DNA from: Acinetobacter albensis
GTDB taxonomy: Bacteria; Pseudomonadota; Gammaproteobacteria; Pseudomonadales; Moraxellaceae
NCBI RefSeq assembly: GCF_900095025.1
Contig: NZ_FMBK01000010.1
Span: forward strand, 1-64,000
Reading direction: 5' to 3'
Length of the DNA stretch: 64,000 bases
Position numbers and translations under genes: made by a program. The notes beneath the pieces are model-generated. The model made no database searches, had not been told where the DNA came from, and worked only from the letters and a program-made list of their open reading frames with translations. This document shows positions 18,213 through 28,700 of this stretch, in pieces (within the stretch, counting starts at the first letter, position 1; the number at the start of each line of letters is the position of its first letter).

Positions 18213-19532
18213 ATGAAAAAATTGCGAGGGAATGTGAAAATTTTATCAACCAATACCTGTTATGTACCGAATGACCTCAATCATGTGATTCGTACTAAAA
18301 ACGAAGTCGCAGCTGACTTGGGGAGCATGACCGAAAGACAAATTCAAAATATTTGGAATAGTGTCGAAAATTTATATAAAACAGGAAATTACCCTTTAGT
18401 CACCTTATGTTTACGTCGTAAAGGGCAGATTGTTTTAAATCGTAGCATCGGTTATGCACAAGGAAATTCACCCAATGGCCTCGCATCTGATGCCAAAATC
18501 GGAACGCCAGACACGCCTGTGTGTTTATTTTCCGCCTCGAAAATGATTACCGCCATGTTGATCCATATGCTTGATGAGCGCGGTGATCTCAATCTACTCG
18601 ATCCGATTAGCTATTATATTCCTGAATATGGAGTAAATGGTAAACGTCGTGCCACCATTTTCCATTTACTCTCTCATCGTGGTGGTATTCCCCGTATCGA
18701 AAGTGAAGTTACGCCAGAGCTGCTGTTTGACCAAGAAAAAATTTTAAAACTTCTTTATGCAGCTAAACCTGTTTCACCCTCAGGTAATCATCTGGCTTAC
18801 CATGCAGTCACTGCAGGCTATATTTTAGGTGAAATTGTTCAGCGCGTCACAGGACAAAGTGTTCAAGCATTTTTGCATGAACAAATTGAAAAACCGATGG
18901 GTCTAGATTATTTCAACTACGGTTTAAAACCTGAATATCGTGCAGATGTAGCTTTAAATTATGCAACTGGTTTACACCCACGTTTAGGCACAGATCATTA
19001 TTTAAATCATGTGTTAGGAGGTGGTTTACAACTTGCAGTCGATGTGACCAATGACAGCCGATTTATGGACTCCATTTGTCCCGCAGGCAATATTTATACC
19101 AGCGCGGAACAAGCAGGTCGTTTTTTTGAAATGCTATTAAGTGGAGGGGAATATCAAGGCAAACAAATCATGAGTGCTCAAACTGTGTTTCGCTCTACTC
19201 TACCGACTTCTGGCATTAGCCTCGATCGTACCTTGTTAGCACCTATGCGCTATGCTTTAGGACCCATGCTTGGCAGTAATCCAGTCGGTTTATTTGGACC
19301 AATGACAGGGCAAGCTTTTGGGCATATTGGTTTTTCAAATATTTTATGTTGGGCTGATCCTGAGCGTGATATTAGTGTTTCCCTATTAAACACAGGGAAA
19401 TCAGTGGTGGGTACACATTTACCCGCATTGGCAAAAACGCTTTATCAAATTTCAACCAACTGTCCAAAAATTCCTAAAAATCAACGTCGTTCGCTTTTTG
19501 CAACCGATCGTACAGAAACAGATTTAGTCTAA
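18213..19532 (+). CDS. Beta-lactamase-fold serine hydrolase (class C/EstB/LACTB-like)
   Basis: A 439-residue serine hydrolase of the Beta-lactamase Pfam family. The nucleophile motif SxxK appears as FSASKMITAML (about residues 109-112), the second motif as YHAVTAGYILGEI (Tyr, near 195), and the KTG-equivalent as GHIGFSN (near 370). No signal peptide is visible, so it is probably a cytoplasmic esterase or peptidase rather than a secreted beta-lactamase. I chose the ATG at 18213; a GTG at 18057 would add 52 residues of AT-rich, low-quality sequence. Its substrate is unknown. It is divergent from rpsO and ends at a strong terminator. Confidence 0.82.
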   Translation: MKKLRGNVKILSTNTCYVPNDLNHVIRTKNEVAADLGSMTERQIQNIWNSVENLYKTGNYPLVTLCLRRKGQIVLNRSIGYAQGNSPNGLASDAKIGTPDTPVCLFSASKMITAMLIHMLDERGDLNLLDPISYYIPEYGVNGKRRATIFHLLSHRGGIPRIESEVTPELLFDQEKILKLLYAAKPVSPSGNHLAYHAVTAGYILGEIVQRVTGQSVQAFLHEQIEKPMGLDYFNYGLKPEYRADVALNYATGLHPRLGTDHYLNHVLGGGLQLAVDVTNDSRFMDSICPAGNIYTSAEQAGRFFEMLLSGGEYQGKQIMSAQTVFRSTLPTSGISLDRTLLAPMRYALGPMLGSNPVGLFGPMTGQAFGHIGFSNILCWADPERDISVSLLNTGKSVVGTHLPALAKTLYQISTNCPKIPKNQRRSLFATDRTETDLV

Positions 19533-19558
19533 GTCTTTAATGTGCTTCTATTTTAAAT

Positions 19559-19589
19559 AAAAAAAGCCCAAGCAAGCTTGGGCTTTTTT
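19559..19589 (+). terminator. Terminator of the serine hydrolase gene
   Basis: GCCCAAG, loop CAAG, CTTGGGC, preceded by A residues and followed by six T. It lies 27 bases past the stop. Confidence 0.9.
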
Positions 19590-19963
19590 GCGCTGTAGTT
19601 TTCTTATATTTTAATTGTTATTATTTTATTTATAGTCATGATATGACGCGTTCTCGCGATTCTTGTTTTAAACCATCCATGTTTAAACATATCCTTCCCT
19701 CTGTGATACATTTTGCCATAAAGGATTATGTAGAAAAGACGACTTTTACGTATCTTTGTGTAAGCTTTTGCGTACGTTTTTTAATTTTTTGTTTCAAATG
19801 CCAATACATATTTAAAAAATATTATTAGAATACAAAGACTAAATAAAAAATAAACCATGCTTTCTTTTCAGCATTCTGATTCAACTAAAAAATAGAAAGT
19901 CGCATCTGATTTTTATTTTAAGGTATAAGGTTTTGCAAATCATTTTATAAAATAAGGCTATTT

Positions 19964-20131
19964 TTAGATATAAAAAAGCCCTGTAGTCTCTCCCAAAACT
20001 ACAAGGCTTAGCGGCTGTAAGTTTCCTCTTTTCCTTACTTCACTGTAAGTTCGCTGTCTCTCGACCTTTTTTATTCTGTTATGGCGATTATGCTCAACAT
20101 TCCGTGTTGAGTTTTTATGTGAGGCCATCAT
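19964..20131 (-). CDS. Possible 55-residue basic mini-protein
   Basis: An open frame from ATG-ATG (20131/20128) to TAA at 19964-19966. The product is strongly basic (rich in Arg, Lys, Asn and His) with a hydrophobic tail. Only GAG stands near the start as a ribosome site. The frame reads straight through the 19971-20009 hairpin, which argues against it being the main product of this locus. I recognise no family. It could be chance. Confidence 0.2.
   Translation of the reverse strand: MMASHKNSTRNVEHNRHNRIKKVERQRTYSEVRKRGNLQPLSLVVLGETTGLFYI
19971..20009 (-). terminator. Minus-strand terminator past recD
   Basis: A 12-bp stem (19976-19987 with 19998-20009) and ten-base loop, followed on the minus strand by TTTTTT. 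The one C/A mismatch is a G-U pair on the minus-strand RNA, fixing the orientation. It would end either the recC-recB-recD transcript or the candidate small RNA. Confidence 0.85.
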
Positions 20132-20200
20132 CTCAAAAACATAGCTAAAGCTCTATGCGCTAATTTCTCGAATTGGTGTAAGCTTTTTCGTACAAAAGTC
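19971..20200 (-). ncRNA. Candidate small RNA downstream of recD
   Basis: The minus strand here has a GC content above its surroundings, a stem CTCAACA/TGTTGAG (20092-20110), two copies of AACTTACAG around the purine-rich GGAAAAGAGGAAA, and ends in a textbook terminator followed by six U. The 210 bases between the recD stop and this terminator are longer than a normal 3' UTR. It may be a recD 3'-UTR-derived or independent sRNA. No known RNA family (6S, 4.5S, tmRNA, RNase P) is recognised, and no promoter is clear. Confidence 0.35.
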
Positions 20201-20218
20201 GATATTAATTAATTAATC

Positions 20219-22012
20219 TTAACAATTAGAAATTTTGTTAATTTTATCTAATAAGCCACTGGTTCTCGAACTCCGATGAGTCAACGATTGTATAAAAGCA
20301 TCTTGATCCACCAGCAAAGTGAGTCCCCTCTTGGCACGAGTAATCGCAGTATACAACAACTCCTTACTCAGCAAATTCTTGGCAGAGCGGTCAAGCACCA
20401 CTGCGGTATGGGTAAATTCCGAACCTTGTGATTTATGAATAGTCATCACAAAAGCAGTTTCAATACTTTTAGGTAAGCGTGTCGCAAGAACCCATTTGTC
20501 TAAACTAGGAAAATATACCTCAAACTGGCTTTGGCCTTCTCGATTGCGTTTAAAACAAATACCAATATCACCATTCGATAACCCAAGCTGATAATCGTTA
20601 TAGGTCATCATGACGGGACGTCCAACATACCAATCTCCCTGCTTTAGCATGAATAGAGATAAACTGGCCAGCAGACGTTGCTCAATCTGTTGATTTAGCT
20701 GCCTTAAACCTAAATTCCCATGACGAATAGCAGTTAAAATACGGTAATCATCGAAACATTTCAGAACCTTACTCATCCATAACTCAGGCTCATCTGCAGT
20801 TAAATAATTTTTTAATATTTCAATATAGTCTTGATAACCGAACATAAGCTTGTCGTAATAAGGCGTCCAATCCACTGGTTTGGACGTATCTTCTGTTAGA
20901 TATTCCCATTGAATGTGGTCTTCCATTTCAGGCGTTAAACTCATGGTTTCAATTTGGGTTGGGCCAACCACTTGATTGGAGAATTTTTCTAATAATGCTA
21001 CATGGCTTTGAGTAAATTCTTGCAGCTGTATGAATTGTGCCATTTGCCCAATTAAAGCGCCTTCTTTAAAACGGCGACTGGTCAGTAAATTGACACGATT
21101 GTCTGCTAAAGCAGCGACCTGTTGTAAGTCCGCCAATACAGAACCCACATCTACTGCAGCCAATTGATCGGCATCACCCAATAAAATTAAACGAGCATGC
21201 TCAGGCACAGCCGCAAACAACATTTGCGCTAAACCCAAATCTAGCATTGAGGCTTCATCTACGACTATTACATCATATGGCAAAGGTTGTTTAGCATGAA
21301 AACGTGGCTGATTATTGCTGTTCAAACCCAATAAACGATGCAAGGTCACAGGATTGAGTTGTTTTAAATCATTGGTGACCCAGTTTTGCAATTTTTTATC
21401 ATTAAAAGAATGCTGTAGTGCTTCTTTCATCCGCTGTGCGGCTTTACCTGTCGGTGCAGCCATCGCAATTCGAATATTCGGTATGGCTTGATTCAGTACC
21501 GCAATTATGCGAGCCAAAGTATAGGTTTTTCCTGTACCTGGCCCGCCTGTAATGATATTTAAGCCCTGTCTGGCGACCATGTGTAAAGCTCGAATTTGAT
21601 GTTCATCGCTCAAGAGATTGGAATAATCGCCGATATCAATTGGGTCAATCGTTTGCTGTTTTAAACGGACCACTTGTTCAGCCAAAGCATGTTCCAATAT
21701 CCAATAACGATACAAGTACAAATGCTGCTGATCAAATACAAAAGGAGCAATCTCTTGCTCTTGGGAAGCATCAGCAGCACAAATCACTAAATTTTGCAGT
21801 GTATCGACTTGTGCTTGCGTTGCGGGAATACAGCTGTTGCCATTTTGAATTGCTTCGAGTACTTGTTCAATGATGTCACTGTCTATTTCGCTCTGTGCAC
21901 CTTGAGTAAAAGGTTTTTGGCGAATAAACCGACTCCAAGTGCCAATCCATTCAGCGCTTTGGTGCTCTTTATCCTGTTTATTTTCCACACAGTTATCCTC
22001 AAAGTTATCCAC
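20219..22012 (-). CDS. recD: Exodeoxyribonuclease V subunit alpha (RecD)
   Basis: A 597-residue 5'-3' helicase subunit of RecBCD. Walker A is ITGGPGTGKTYTL (about residues 154-166), Walker B is VVDEASMLDLGL, and C-terminal motifs include FVMTIHKSQGSEF and LLYTAITRAKRGLTLL. The longest reading starts at GTG 22010-22012 without a ribosome site. A GTG eight codons in (21986-21988) has GAGG eight bases upstream and may be the true start. It lies 50 bases after recB, last in the recC-recB-recD unit. Confidence 0.95.
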   Translation of the reverse strand: MDNFEDNCVENKQDKEHQSAEWIGTWSRFIRQKPFTQGAQSEIDSDIIEQVLEAIQNGNSCIPATQAQVDTLQNLVICAADASQEQEIAPFVFDQQHLYLYRYWILEHALAEQVVRLKQQTIDPIDIGDYSNLLSDEHQIRALHMVARQGLNIITGGPGTGKTYTLARIIAVLNQAIPNIRIAMAAPTGKAAQRMKEALQHSFNDKKLQNWVTNDLKQLNPVTLHRLLGLNSNNQPRFHAKQPLPYDVIVVDEASMLDLGLAQMLFAAVPEHARLILLGDADQLAAVDVGSVLADLQQVAALADNRVNLLTSRRFKEGALIGQMAQFIQLQEFTQSHVALLEKFSNQVVGPTQIETMSLTPEMEDHIQWEYLTEDTSKPVDWTPYYDKLMFGYQDYIEILKNYLTADEPELWMSKVLKCFDDYRILTAIRHGNLGLRQLNQQIEQRLLASLSLFMLKQGDWYVGRPVMMTYNDYQLGLSNGDIGICFKRNREGQSQFEVYFPSLDKWVLATRLPKSIETAFVMTIHKSQGSEFTHTAVVLDRSAKNLLSKELLYTAITRAKRGLTLLVDQDAFIQSLTHRSSRTSGLLDKINKISNC

Positions 22013-22061
22013 AACTCAATCTATTGTTTAAAATCGTTTAATCATGGTGAGTTGATTATTT

Positions 22062-25000
22062 TCAGGTTTTTTCTTCAATAAAACTGCCCAACAAAGCATC
22101 AAGTCGTAAGATAAACTCCACCTCAGGTTTCCAGTGATAAAAACCATCTGAGCTTTGCCCATTCATACCGCGCAAATACAAGTAACTTGCGCCACCTAAA
22201 TGCTGTTCAATGTCATAACTCTGCATTTTCACGCTTAAATAACGATGTAGAGCCACCAAATATAAACCTGCCTGTAACCAATAACTGGCTAGTGCCATGC
22301 TTTGTCTAATTTCAGGCACTGTATAATGCGATTGATCTGTGCCTAAAAAATTACTTTTATAATCGGCAATGTGATATCGCTGACCATCAAAATAAACCAA
22401 GTCAATTGAACCTGTTAGGTAACGAGCAGAATTGGCTGGATTAAAATCCAGCATTTCAATGCCATATTCTGCATATAGCTGATGAATCCTGTGAATTGCT
22501 AACACATGATCGGATAAAGACAAATAAAATGGAAATTCAGCCAAATATTCATGTGTATTTAGTTGGTTCAACTTAAAATTTTCATGTAAAACCGTCGTTA
22601 ATACGTGCTCCAACCATTCGCTGATCCAAAGAATCAGCTGATCTTCATCTTGCTGCGGAAAATCCTGTTCATATTTATTGAATAATTCGAGCCATAAGAC
22701 AGGATAATCATTTTTAAAACGGCGACGAATTTCTAAAGGCCAATCTTTTGAGTCTTGAAAATCAATATGTTCAAAAATTTCATGTAAAAAAGTCCCCGCT
22801 ACAGTTCCCATTGGAAAGTTTCGTTTAATCCATGACAGCGGTTGGATCGGAATACTTTGAATAAATGCTGTGCGATGCATTTCATCCGCTGCACGCATTG
22901 TTTTTTCAGCGTCTACCGCCAAAGCATCTATGACCTGTTTACGGCTTAAATGCTGTGCCAAGGCACTAAAACTAGTTTTTGATCGTGGATAAAAACGCTG
23001 TGCTGGAAATGCCAAAGCATATAGCGGCAAGAGTTCTTGAATTTTTTTCGCCACTAACTTCACAGGTTTTTCGCTTAATACTGCTTCATCACTACTGGCT
23101 GGATGAGCAAAACATTGGTCCGCTTGTCCACGCCAAAATGCCAGTCCATGTGTCGATTTCCCTTGTTGGTCATGTAGCACAGCGTAGACACGATGACTGG
23201 CTCGCGTTAACGCCACATACCATAAACGATGTTGCTCAGCTTCCACCCGGGCATTGTGCTGCTCAATAGCATGGTCTGGGAGTAAATTTTTATCATTAAT
23301 CGCAACTACACGTTGCAGTTCGACTTTTCCTGTTACGGGATGAACATGCTCAATCGTGGAAAAATTCAACGTTTTATTTATTTCTCTAGGCGGTTTATCC
23401 GCACCCAGCAAAAATACAATTTTAAATTCTAAACCTTTAGACTGATGAATGGTCATCAGTTGTACGCCTGCCTCATTTGACAGTTTACGCTCAAGCTCCC
23501 ACTCGCGTTCCGCAGGTGATTGCAGTTGTTTCAAATACCAATAATATAGCTTTTGCGCACCCTGATAATGTTCACTGTGCTGACTCAGCAATTCAGTCAA
23601 ATGACGTAAATTCACCACCGTTCGCTCATTGTCTCGGCTTTGAGTAGCGACCAGATTTTTCCAAATTTTAAATAAATTTAAACAGTATTGCCAAGCGGTG
23701 AGAAAGCCTCTTTCGACCCACATTTCACGAATACAGTCAAAATCATAAATAAATTGACTCAGTCCATCGGCTTGATTTTCCAACTGAATGAGTTGTTGTA
23801 AATTAAAACCCAACAAGCGACTGAGTAAAGCACGTTTCACTTTTGCTTCATCATAAGGATGCATGATTGCAGTCAATACCGCCCCTACATCTTTGGCCAC
23901 TTGATGATCGAAAACACTACGTTTGGAAGGGCGATTGACCCGAATTCCCAGACGCTCCAATTCGTATTGAACTTTATCTAGGCCCGTATGGTTTTTTGAT
24001 AAAATCGCAATATCATTTTCAACGAGCGCGCGAGCTTCTATCGCTTCTGCCACATAAAGTTGTTCTTGAATCCCTTGATTTAACAGTTCACGGATTTTCC
24101 ATGCAACTTGTATGGGTTCTTCATTTTTATCATTTAACAATAACCAGCGTAAGGGTTGGTGGTTTTCACCCTGTGCATCCATCAGCGGTGGATGGCTACG
24201 TTTCCCTGCCTCAACAGGACTATAACGAACCTCCTCACCAAAATCCATTTGCCGTTGGAATAAAGCATCGACCACATCAACCAAGGCTTGGACTGAACGA
24301 TGATTATGGCGCAGGCTATATTGCAAGCCTTGTTTAGCCAAAACATCAGCACGGGCTTGGTTATACGTCAGCATATCACCACCGCGAAAACCATAAATGG
24401 CCTGTTTTGGATCGCCCACCATAATCATACAGCCTTGGGTATAGCGTTTGGCATCACGCCAAATTCTGGCGAGCATGTTATCTTGATCTTGGTTGGTATC
24501 CTGAAATTCATCGACCAAAATCAGTGGATAACGTGCCTGTACGTACTGCGCAAAACGCTGTCCTTGTTGCCCTTGCAAAGCTTCTGACAGCGTCCGAATT
24601 TGTTGGGCAAAGGTAGTTTCATTTTTTTGTTGCAGCATTTGCGGTAAACGTTTTTTGACTTCACGACTTAAATAAAACTTTAAATAGGCATCCAGTACAT
24701 CGAGATCCATATTCAGTTTAGATAATGCTTCACAAAATACTCGCAAACTTTGAATAACACCATGCTGTTCAAACTGATGTAACACATCTTCGGCGCATTT
24801 ATTCAGCACTTTTTTAGTGGCCAGCTCATTCAAATGCTTTAATGTCTTTTCAAAATGTGGTGCAAATAAAGCATAGCAACCTTGTTGTGCCAAAGCCTGA
24901 AGAAAGATAGGTAAATCATCACACAAGGTGCGCTGCATTAAAGCATCAGTGCGCCATTTTTTCGCCACTACGGCATGATATTGTCCTTCAGGTAAATAAT

Positions 25001-25760
25001 ATTCACTTAAAGTTTCGATTAACTGGAGATCTAACTGAATAAAATGATCAATCACCTGTTCAAACTGACTTAGGTCTAGCACTGGCGGGCTAACTTCCTG
25101 AAATTGAGCCGATGCGAAATTCAGGCTATTTTCAACCACTGGAATATAAGCTTCTTGCGATTTGAGTTTCTGATTCAGCAATAAATAATTCACCACCTCT
25201 TGAGGTTGTGATTGGATCCATTCACGTAATACATCATGAATCAATTGATGGGTATAGCGCTTCGCATCATCGGTGATATCCGCACGTTCAATTTTGCCAC
25301 TTTCAAAAGAGAATTCACGTAATAACTTTTGACTAAAACTGTCCAATGTTCCGACAAAAAGCTCATCTAACTGATCAATCACCAATTTGAGACGTTGTTG
25401 AGCAAAATCAATCCGAGTCGCATAATCGTGTAACACTTTTTGCAATAAAGGGTCTGTTTCAGCAGTCATTTTGACTTGAATTTCGGCCTCTGTCAGGGTT
25501 TGACAGGTTTCAATATAACGTAAGGTTTGTACCAGTCGAACCCGAATCCGATTTTTAAGCTCTGCGGATGCCGCACGGGTAAAAGTGGTGGCAATCACTT
25601 GATTCGGCAAATAAGATTCTAAAAAAATTCGAACCATTAAACTTGATAAAGTAAACGTTTTCCCCGTTCCTGCCGAAGCTTCAATCCAATGTAAACCCTT
25701 AAATTGCATGTCTGCAATGGGGTCAAACGAGACCTTATTTAATACTTGAGGATGATTCAT
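22062..25760 (-). CDS. recB: Exodeoxyribonuclease V subunit beta (RecB)
   Basis: A 1232-residue helicase-nuclease subunit. The N-terminal UvrD-like SF1 helicase has Walker A ASAGTGKTFTL (about 27-38), the DEFQDTNQDQ box, YGFRGGDM, and MTIHQSKGLEF. The C-terminal RecB nuclease domain keeps the catalytic acidic and lysine residues in TGSIDLVYFDG and YHIADYKSN (about 1117-1136). Length is close to E. coli RecB (1180). It starts six bases after the recC stop with GAGGA ten bases before the ATG, so the pair is tightly coupled. Confidence 0.96.
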   Translation of the reverse strand: MNHPQVLNKVSFDPIADMQFKGLHWIEASAGTGKTFTLSSLMVRIFLESYLPNQVIATTFTRAASAELKNRIRVRLVQTLRYIETCQTLTEAEIQVKMTAETDPLLQKVLHDYATRIDFAQQRLKLVIDQLDELFVGTLDSFSQKLLREFSFESGKIERADITDDAKRYTHQLIHDVLREWIQSQPQEVVNYLLLNQKLKSQEAYIPVVENSLNFASAQFQEVSPPVLDLSQFEQVIDHFIQLDLQLIETLSEYYLPEGQYHAVVAKKWRTDALMQRTLCDDLPIFLQALAQQGCYALFAPHFEKTLKHLNELATKKVLNKCAEDVLHQFEQHGVIQSLRVFCEALSKLNMDLDVLDAYLKFYLSREVKKRLPQMLQQKNETTFAQQIRTLSEALQGQQGQRFAQYVQARYPLILVDEFQDTNQDQDNMLARIWRDAKRYTQGCMIMVGDPKQAIYGFRGGDMLTYNQARADVLAKQGLQYSLRHNHRSVQALVDVVDALFQRQMDFGEEVRYSPVEAGKRSHPPLMDAQGENHQPLRWLLLNDKNEEPIQVAWKIRELLNQGIQEQLYVAEAIEARALVENDIAILSKNHTGLDKVQYELERLGIRVNRPSKRSVFDHQVAKDVGAVLTAIMHPYDEAKVKRALLSRLLGFNLQQLIQLENQADGLSQFIYDFDCIREMWVERGFLTAWQYCLNLFKIWKNLVATQSRDNERTVVNLRHLTELLSQHSEHYQGAQKLYYWYLKQLQSPAEREWELERKLSNEAGVQLMTIHQSKGLEFKIVFLLGADKPPREINKTLNFSTIEHVHPVTGKVELQRVVAINDKNLLPDHAIEQHNARVEAEQHRLWYVALTRASHRVYAVLHDQQGKSTHGLAFWRGQADQCFAHPASSDEAVLSEKPVKLVAKKIQELLPLYALAFPAQRFYPRSKTSFSALAQHLSRKQVIDALAVDAEKTMRAADEMHRTAFIQSIPIQPLSWIKRNFPMGTVAGTFLHEIFEHIDFQDSKDWPLEIRRRFKNDYPVLWLELFNKYEQDFPQQDEDQLILWISEWLEHVLTTVLHENFKLNQLNTHEYLAEFPFYLSLSDHVLAIHRIHQLYAEYGIEMLDFNPANSARYLTGSIDLVYFDGQRYHIADYKSNFLGTDQSHYTVPEIRQSMALASYWLQAGLYLVALHRYLSVKMQSYDIEQHLGGASYLYLRGMNGQSSDGFYHWKPEVEFILRLDALLGSFIEEKT

Positions 25761-25766
25761 TTTATT

Positions 25767-28700
25767 TTATTCCTCAATCACGTGTTGATGCCAAAAAATG
25801 GGCTGATAAAGATGATAAGAAAATTGTACACATGCCTCTTCAAGTAATGCTGTCGCATCTTGTTCTTGCAAAATAAACTGCCAGTCACGGTGCATCTTAT
25901 TGGCTTCATTATCCACCACAGAAAAGCCGCTAAATTTTCCATCGTCATGCCAATCTTTATAAATGATTTGCATATCATCAATACACATCTGATTCTGCTC
26001 ATTGGCTTGCCAGTAATGTGCTTTATCTTTTTCTGCCACTTTTAACAACAATGCTGCAGGTAAAACCAAAGGTTGAGTTTGACCGTACCTCCATGCTGCC
26101 AACCAGTGATCAATCCATTCACGCGCTTTATTTGAACTGACTCCCTCACAAACAATGCTCTGGTCACTAAAAACCACGATTCGCGATAATTTTTCTCCAC
26201 CCTCCCCCATATTTAAATAGGCCACCCAAAGCAGATATTCTAGCCAGACCTGAGCACGTCGCTTAGCCCGCGCACTTGATGCTTCTAGACTGACCCATTT
26301 TTCTGCATGATGTTTGGGTAAAGTGATATTGATATAAAGCTGATCAGTGACTTTCCAAATCTGTTGCGTGGTCGGGGTGACTTCAGTGGCATGTTGATAT
26401 AAGCGATCTTTTAACCGTTGTTGTTCGATCAAACTCATCTGCCAACTGCTGTGTTGCAGTTTACCTATCGGTAGTTGATGCATCAGTAGGTCAGGGTTAG
26501 GCGGTTCTTGCTGTTTTTGCAAAAAATTTCGCACAGCATAACGTCCTAAACCATCAAGCAATAAAGGTTCTTCTAGCGCAGGTAACTCTTCAGGAGTCAA
26601 ATTTTCAACGCCTAAACTTTTCAAATATAAACGTGCAGGAAAAGTCACATCTCTAATCCACTGATGACTGTCCAAAACCTGAACATCATGCACCACGCTT
26701 TGGTAAGGCGTATTGATCCATGGCAAACGTTGCCCTGTTGCATGGCGAATTTGCCCTGCCACAGCAAACCACTGATCTTGGTAACGCACGGGTTTATTTG
26801 ACTCAAAGCCAACAGGATCAAAAGGCAATAACGGATGAACAAAATAGAGTGACTGTAACTGTTCAGGCACCTCTACGCCGTGAATGTTGACCGTTTCATT
26901 GGTGCCACTTTGGGGTTGTTTTGACTGTACAATAAAAGCGAGATGCTGAATCAACTCTTGTAATACAGTGGAGGGATCGCGCACTTCACCATCATTAATG
27001 TCAAATCCATTATAAAACAACCACAAATTATCTTGTGCCAATAACATATGATCTAGAAATGCACCTTGATCATCCTCCAAACGTGAACGATCCCCTAACT
27101 GTGGTTTTAATAAATCCATTAAATCAAAAGGTAAATGCTGGGTTCGATTGGGAAATTTGCCACTATCCAATCCAAGCATCACCATCAACTTATAAGGTAC
27201 GGGACGTATTTGACCCAGTTGGCTAAAGGTAATTTGTCCTGTCGGTTCGGCATGTTCTAGCTGAGTTTCTAAAATAGTATTAATCTCGGCCAGTATGTAA
27301 GGCAAAGGTAACCTTAAACCTTGCAAGGCATGCTGATCATGATCATCATAAAAGTTGGCCAAAGTCAGCATTCGCTGTTGTTTTTTAACAATTTTATAGA
27401 CTGATGCTAAAGCTTCAACACCGGCTTGTTCAAATGTAGCAATCTCTTGCATTAAGCGGTTTAACCAGTGCTCTACAGGCTGGGTTTGACCTTGTTCATG
27501 CTGGATAATCCAATCACGACGTACATCAAAATCTTGGTAAATCTGAATCAATTTGGCAATCAACTCAAAATCACTACTTAATACTTCAGCAAAACTGAGT
27601 GTATTCTGAAATACAGTATGTTTAGGAATTGCAATACCTAAAGCCAAACGATCTAAAGCAAATTTAAAACTAAAGCGATAGTCTTCATCACCCGCAGCCA
27701 GACTTTGGCGCAAATGCTGAGCATCAAATCCACGTTTAAAGCCTGCATCAATCAGCAATTTGGTTATTCGCTGAATCGAGCCTATTTCAAGGTCATATAC
27801 CTGTTGCGTCGCATTTAAACTTAACCAATCCGCAAAATCTTCAATGGTAAAGCGCCCCTGAATCAGTTCAATTCGACCCAGCAGTGCTCGCCATGCATTT
27901 AAAACATCTATTTGAGTGACACCCGCAATCTTAATGGGCAAATAGATACTGTCTTTAGACAACTGATGAGGACTATCACCTTTTTGCTGGATTAAATCAC
28001 GCTCACTGGGTGGCGGCGCAAATACACTGCGAATCAGCGGTTCAAGCTCAGTTAAACTGGGAGTTAAGACCAAAATATCACTGGGTTTACGCGGATTTTC
28101 TGGCGTCCCTTGAGCAAGCCAATAAATCAGTTGTTCTTTTAAGACCTCAAGCTGGCGCAAACTGGAATGGCATACATGAATTTGAATAGAATCATCTTCA
28201 GCTTCCAAAGGATATTGATGCTGCTCAGGTTCAACCAAATATAAGATATCAGACTGAATTTTACCCAATAAATTATTGCGATAAGCATCGATAAAAGCAT
28301 CTGCCCAAATCCCTTCTTCTCCTGAGGATAAACTGGACAATAAAGAAAAGTGATCACGTGCTTGCTTACCAAAACGGGTCAGCAGCGGATGTCTAGACTC
28401 TCGTTGTTCCGCATTAAAGTTCAGGGTGAATTCCTGAAAAAATTGCTCAATATCGGCATCTTTCGCCTGTGGATTTTTTTCAATAAAACGTTCTTTAACC
28501 CGCACGTCATAACGTGCTTTCCAATGCGGATCGACGCTGTCTGCCCAATATTCTTGCGAAGGGTTATAATGCAAAATATAAATATCGAGGTACTGCCCCA
28601 AGCGTCGCATAAAGGCCAACTGCATGGGCGGTAAATCCAATACAGTAAAAATCACCAATTGAGGTGGTAATTTTTTTAAAGCTGCTGAACGTGTTTCAGG

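Larger units (their letters stand above)
19758..20193 (+). repeat. Paired 18-base motif GTGTAAGCTTTTKCGTAC
   Basis: GTGTAAGCTTTTGCGTAC at 19758-19775 and GTGTAAGCTTTTTCGTAC at 20176-20193 differ by one base and share orientation. An ACTTTT/AAAAGT segment lies near each copy on opposite sides. The pair brackets the candidate small RNA region. They may be regulator binding sites or promoter elements; the only evidence is the similarity. Confidence 0.5.
19590..20218. other. Long intergenic stretch with repeats and a possible RNA
   Basis: About 630 bases between the serine hydrolase and recD. The left half is very AT-rich; a 61-codon plus-strand ORF at 19643-19828 there is unconvincing. It has two near-identical 18-base motifs (19758-19775 and 20176-20193), a small palindrome GTCAT-GAT-ATGAC at 19635-19647, and a minus-strand terminator at 19971-20009 preceded by about 200 bases of less AT-rich sequence described separately. 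Confidence 0.6.

Noticed and set aside
19635-19647. GTCAT-GAT-ATGAC palindrome
   Set aside because: Only five pairs in AT-rich DNA with no gene start nearby.
19643-19828. 61-codon plus-strand ORF between the serine hydrolase and recD
   Set aside because: Very AT-rich, Phe/Tyr/Cys-heavy, no ribosome site and no family resemblance. Likely chance.
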